DNA of 8,195 nucleotides from an uncultured Nitrosomonadales bacterium (GTDB lineage Bacteria; Pseudomonadota; Gammaproteobacteria; Burkholderiales; Gallionellaceae). Under the pieces are notes generated by a model. The model did not search any database, was not told the DNA's origin, and saw only the letters and a program-made list of their open reading frames with translations. Below, one piece after another: positions 5,874 through 8,195 of the stretch (positions are counted from its first letter, which is position 1; each line of letters begins with the position of its first letter). The DNA lies in the NCBI GenBank assembly GCA_903934275.1, contig CAIZNF010000205.1, positions 1-8,195 on the forward strand, read 5' to 3'. A program made the translations under genes and the position numbers.

Positions 5874-7190
5874 ATGACCGCACCAGTTCCGTTAAGAGAA
5901 ATTCCGCAGCACAACATCTTCCGCAAGGGGGATACCTTCGTGCTGTTCGGTGAACTGTTTGGTCGGGGATACGCCAACGGTCTGGTGAACGAGGCGCGCA
6001 AGGCGGGCATGACGATCATCGGCATCACCGTCGGGCGCCGCGACGAGAACAACGCATTGCGCGCGCTGACGGATGAAGAGCTGGCTACTGCCGAAGCCAA
6101 TCTGGGCGGGCGCATCATCAACGTGCCGCTGATGGCCGGTTTCGATCTGGATGCCCCCGCAGGCGAGTCAACCCCGACCGACCTGCTCGGCGACATGACG
6201 CTCAAGAGCTGGCAGGGCGACAAGCTCGACTGGCAAAAAATCGAAAAGTGCCGCGAAGTCGGCGTGAAACGCTTCAGGGATTCCGTCGCGAAAGTGATGG
6301 CCGAGCTGGACGGCATGATCGCGGACGGCAGCAACGCCTTCTTCGCCCACACCATGGCGGGCGGCATCCCCAAGGTCAAGGTGTTCCTCGCCATCGCCAA
6401 CCGCATCTACAAGGGGCGCGGCGAGCGCTTCATGTCCTCGCGCGCGTTGCTCGACAGCGATATCGGCAAGCTGTGCCTGATGAATTTCGATGAGGTCACC
6501 GCCAATACCTTCCAGCACCTGATCGAAGGCAGTGCGGCGATCCGCGCGCGGCTGGAAAAAACCGGCGGTCAGGCGCGCTACACTGCCTACGGCTACCACG
6601 GCACCGAGATACTCATCAATGGCGACTACCATTGGCAGACCTACACCAACTACACCCAGGGCTACGCCAAGATGCGCCTCGAACAAGTCGCGCGGGACAC
6701 CTGGACGCAGGGCATCAAGGCCACGGTATTCAATTGCCCGGAGATACGCACCAACTCCTCCGACATCTTCGTCGGTGTCGAGCTTTCGCTGTTCCCGTTG
6801 CTCAAGGCGCTCAAGAAAGAAGGCGGCGGAACATGGGTAGAGGAGCAATGGCAGGCCTGTCGCGACCTGCTGCTGGAAGGCGCATCACTCGAAGCGCTGT
6901 TGCAAAAAATCAGCGACTACAATGCAAGCAGCGTGATGCGGGCCTACCGCAATTTCGAAGCCTGGCCGATGGACAACTCCGCAGAACTGGCCGACCTGAT
7001 GATCGGCACCTCGGAAGAAATCACCCAGATGCACAAGGATCGCAAGGCTCTGGTGACGGACATCCTCAGCGCGTTGGTGTTGGAGGGAACCGGGCCGCTG
7101 ATGTTCATGGAAGCGTCGAATCCTACGGCTCCGGTGCTGTGGCTCAATCACGATGTCATCGCCAAACAGCTGAACTTGATTCACGGCTAA
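5874..7190 (+). CDS. Rossmann-fold oxidoreductase, probable FabMG-type enoyl-ACP reductase
   Basis: This 438-aa protein begins with a nucleotide-binding fold. FVLFGELFGRGYANGL (22-37) contains the SDR-like G-x3-G-x-G spacing (Gly26, Gly30, Gly32), and ITVGRRDENN (51-60) ends strand 2 with two arginines, as in NADP(H)-preferring enzymes. HTMAGGIP (159-166) and NFDEVTANTFQHL (204-216) look conserved. YTNYTQGYAKM (257-267) gives a Tyr-x8-Lys pair (Tyr257, Lys266), the spacing known for FabV; Tyr260-x5-Lys266 is an alternative. From memory the whole resembles the 'enoyl ACP reductase FabMG' family first found in triclosan-resistance metagenomic clones. That would place it in the last step of fatty-acid elongation, possibly with triclosan tolerance. 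The fold is well supported, the exact function only moderately. A good Shine-Dalgarno GGAGAG (5862-5867) lies 6 nt before the ATG. It stands alone, 119 bp after the phosphatase gene. No membrane segment is seen. Confidence 0.6.
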   Translation: MTAPVPLREIPQHNIFRKGDTFVLFGELFGRGYANGLVNEARKAGMTIIGITVGRRDENNALRALTDEELATAEANLGGRIINVPLMAGFDLDAPAGESTPTDLLGDMTLKSWQGDKLDWQKIEKCREVGVKRFRDSVAKVMAELDGMIADGSNAFFAHTMAGGIPKVKVFLAIANRIYKGRGERFMSSRALLDSDIGKLCLMNFDEVTANTFQHLIEGSAAIRARLEKTGGQARYTAYGYHGTEILINGDYHWQTYTNYTQGYAKMRLEQVARDTWTQGIKATVFNCPEIRTNSSDIFVGVELSLFPLLKALKKEGGGTWVEEQWQACRDLLLEGASLEALLQKISDYNASSVMRAYRNFEAWPMDNSAELADLMIGTSEEITQMHKDRKALVTDILSALVLEGTGPLMFMEASNPTAPVLWLNHDVIAKQLNLIHG

Positions 7191-7245
7191 AGAATATGTG
7201 GGGGCGAATAACGCTACGCTCTCCACTCTACCGACTCGATTAGTC

Positions 7246-7387
7246 CTAAGCCGGGCGAGTTGGAAACAATGTAGGCCGGGCTTTGCCCGGCATGGTGGGC
7301 AGAGCCCACCCTACGGTTTCGTTGAAAAATTCTTGTTACATTTTGGCATCATTTAACTGGTAAGTGACTAAGGCTCGCCCGGCTTAG
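7246..7387. repeat. 142-bp element bounded by perfect 14-bp inverted repeats
   Basis: CTAAGCCGGGCGAG (7246-7259) is the exact reverse complement of CTCGCCCGGCTTAG (7374-7387). Between them lies the paired palindrome at 7271-7314. The 7-mer GCCGGGC occurs at 7250-7256 and 7275-7281, and its complement at 7285-7291 and 7377-7383. The arms can therefore pair in more than one way in RNA or single-stranded DNA. No ORF is inside and no clear target-site duplication flanks the ends. It could be a small non-autonomous element (MITE-like) or two nested repeats. It fills most of the 284-bp spacer between 7191 and 7474; the remainder shows no gene. Confidence 0.65.
7271..7314. repeat. REP/BIME-like inverted pair of hairpins with GTAG heads
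   Basis: Two perfect 7-bp, 3-nt-loop hairpins stand side by side: GCCGGGC-TTT-GCCCGGC (7275-7291) and GGTGGGC-AGA-GCCCACC (7294-7310). GTAG precedes the first (7271-7274) and CTAC follows the second (7311-7314), so each hairpin has a GTAG head on opposite strands. This is the layout of a BIME made of two inverted REP sequences, elements known to be mobilised by REP-associated tyrosine transposases. No such transposase is in this window. Confidence 0.75.
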
Positions 7388-7474
7388 AAAATCACATTCG
7401 AGATTGTTGCATCCCCACACTTAGGGCAAGATACGCTCCCTGAAATTCATGCATAAACCAACAAGAGAATAGCT

Positions 7475-8179
7475 ATGGGCGCACAGTGGAAAGCAAGGCA
7501 CAAGGAAATCGCGGCGAACGTAAAGGGCAAGATTTTCGGCAAGCTGTGCAAAGAAATCACGGTCGCCGCGCGGGGTGGAGCCGATCCGGACTCGAACTCA
7601 CGCTTGCGCCTCGTGGTCGAGCAAGCCAAAAAAGCCTCCATGCCGCGTGAAACGCTGGAGCGCGCCATCAAAAAAGGCGCAGGCCTGCTCGACGGGGGCG
7701 CGAATTTGGAACGCCTCGTCTACGAAGGCTTCGCGCCGCACCGCGTTCCCGTGATCGTCGAATGCCTGTCCGACAACACCAACCGCACCATGTCCAGCAT
7801 GCGCGTACTGTTCCGTAAAGGTCAGCTCGGCGCGGAAGGCTCGGTCTCGTGGGACTTCAACTACGTCGGCATGATCGAAGCCACGCCGAATTCCAAAGAA
7901 GCCGATGCGGAAGTCGCCGCCATCGAAGCAGGCGCGCAGGACTTTGAACCGGCAGACGAAGGCGCAACCCTGTTCATCACCGACGTCACCGATCTGGATG
8001 CCGTGTGCCGCGCCTTGCCCGCACAAGGTTTCACCGTCGTCTCCGCACAGCTTGGTTATCGCCCGAAGAATGCCGTCACGCTCGGCAACGATGTCGAGCG
8101 CGAAGAAGTGGAAGCGTTTCTGGAAGCGATCGATGCGGATGATGACGTGCAGAATGTATATGTGGGGTTGGCGGGGTAA
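7475..8179 (+). CDS. YebC/PmpR (TACO1) family protein
   Basis: This 234-aa cytoplasmic protein has the full family layout. An N-terminal helical domain starts [10 protein letters not shown] and includes [20 protein letters not shown] (19-38). [27 protein letters not shown] (42-68) follows, then [23 protein letters not shown] (83-105) and the C-terminal DDVQNVYV (223-230). Members were described as DNA-binding regulators (PmpR, YebC). Newer work also places family members on the ribosome, aiding translation of proline-rich stretches, and the mitochondrial homologue TACO1 acts in translation. The start [11 protein letters not shown] differs from the usual MAGHSKWANIKHRK of YebC proper, so this is a distinct subtype; I give no symbol. 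A weak Shine-Dalgarno AAGAGA (7463-7468) sits 6 nt before the ATG. It follows the repeat-filled spacer, and no neighbouring ruvC or other Holliday-junction gene is visible before the window ends. Family is certain, role in this organism open. Confidence 0.93.
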   Translation: MGAQWKARHKEIAANVKGKIFGKLCKEITVAARGGADPDSNSRLRLVVEQAKKASMPRETLERAIKKGAGLLDGGANLERLVYEGFAPHRVPVIVECLSDNTNRTMSSMRVLFRKGQLGAEGSVSWDFNYVGMIEATPNSKEADAEVAAIEAGAQDFEPADEGATLFITDVTDLDAVCRALPAQGFTVVSAQLGYRPKNAVTLGNDVEREEVEAFLEAIDADDDVQNVYVGLAG

Positions 8180-8195
8180 CGGCGAAGCCAGTAGC

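Noticed and set aside
7202..7218. Half of another palindrome (GGGCGAATAACGC) after the fabMG-like gene
   Set aside because: It resembles the left arm of a known repeat type, but the matching right arm is missing, so it cannot be supported as an element.
7271..7320. Intrinsic terminator for the fabMG-like gene
   Set aside because: The stems are strong, but the following bases (CTACGGTTTCG) contain no T-run, and the GTAG-headed inverted pair is better explained as REP/BIME.
7404..7435. Promoter for yebC (TTGTTG or TTGCAT with AAGATA/GATACG)
   Set aside because: The -10 candidates match the consensus poorly, so the assignment would be guesswork.

Overview
This 8.2-kb window looks like the end of an Illumina-assembled contig from a GC-rich proteobacterium. 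Codon use, the fused long-form PurL, the NnrD and YebC variants and the families of short palindromic repeats suggest a betaproteobacterium, perhaps near the Gallionellaceae/Nitrosomonadales; this is an impression, not a placement. The first 15 bases match the 3' end of the TruSeq adapter, so the biological sequence probably starts near base 16.

Layout: (1) a minus-strand gene for the ADP-dependent NAD(P)H-hydrate dehydratase NnrD (68-961), which repairs hydrated nicotinamide cofactors; (2) a short divergent promoter region (962-1031) with a consensus -10 box for the plus strand; (3) purL, the de novo purine enzyme FGAM synthase, read here as two overlapping ORFs: the synthetase part (1032-4328) and the glutaminase part (4322-5098), separated by a frame change at a run of ten C; (4) a histidine-phosphatase (phosphoglycerate-mutase-like) gene (5215-5754); (5) a 438-aa Rossmann-fold oxidoreductase that I match from memory to the FabMG-type enoyl-ACP reductases (5874-7190); (6) a 284-bp spacer holding a nested palindromic element; (7) a YebC/TACO1-family gene (7475-8179). 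I saw no rRNA, tRNA, CRISPR array, insertion sequence or phage gene.

The genes are housekeeping genes that do not form one pathway. The striking part is the repeats. At least four short palindromic repeats have gone into coding sequence: one in nnrD and three in purL. Each sits in a loop or domain linker, and three of the four leave the frame intact. The fourth lies exactly at the PurL synthetase/glutaminase junction. Next to it the frame is broken, but the repeat also supplies a purine-rich Shine-Dalgarno-like stretch and a GTG start overlapping the upstream stop. The result resembles a two-gene purL/purQ arrangement. Whether this is real gene fission, slippage on the C tract or a homopolymer sequencing error cannot be settled from the sequence alone. 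Related palindromes also lie between genes (near 31-60, 5125-5165 and 7246-7387).
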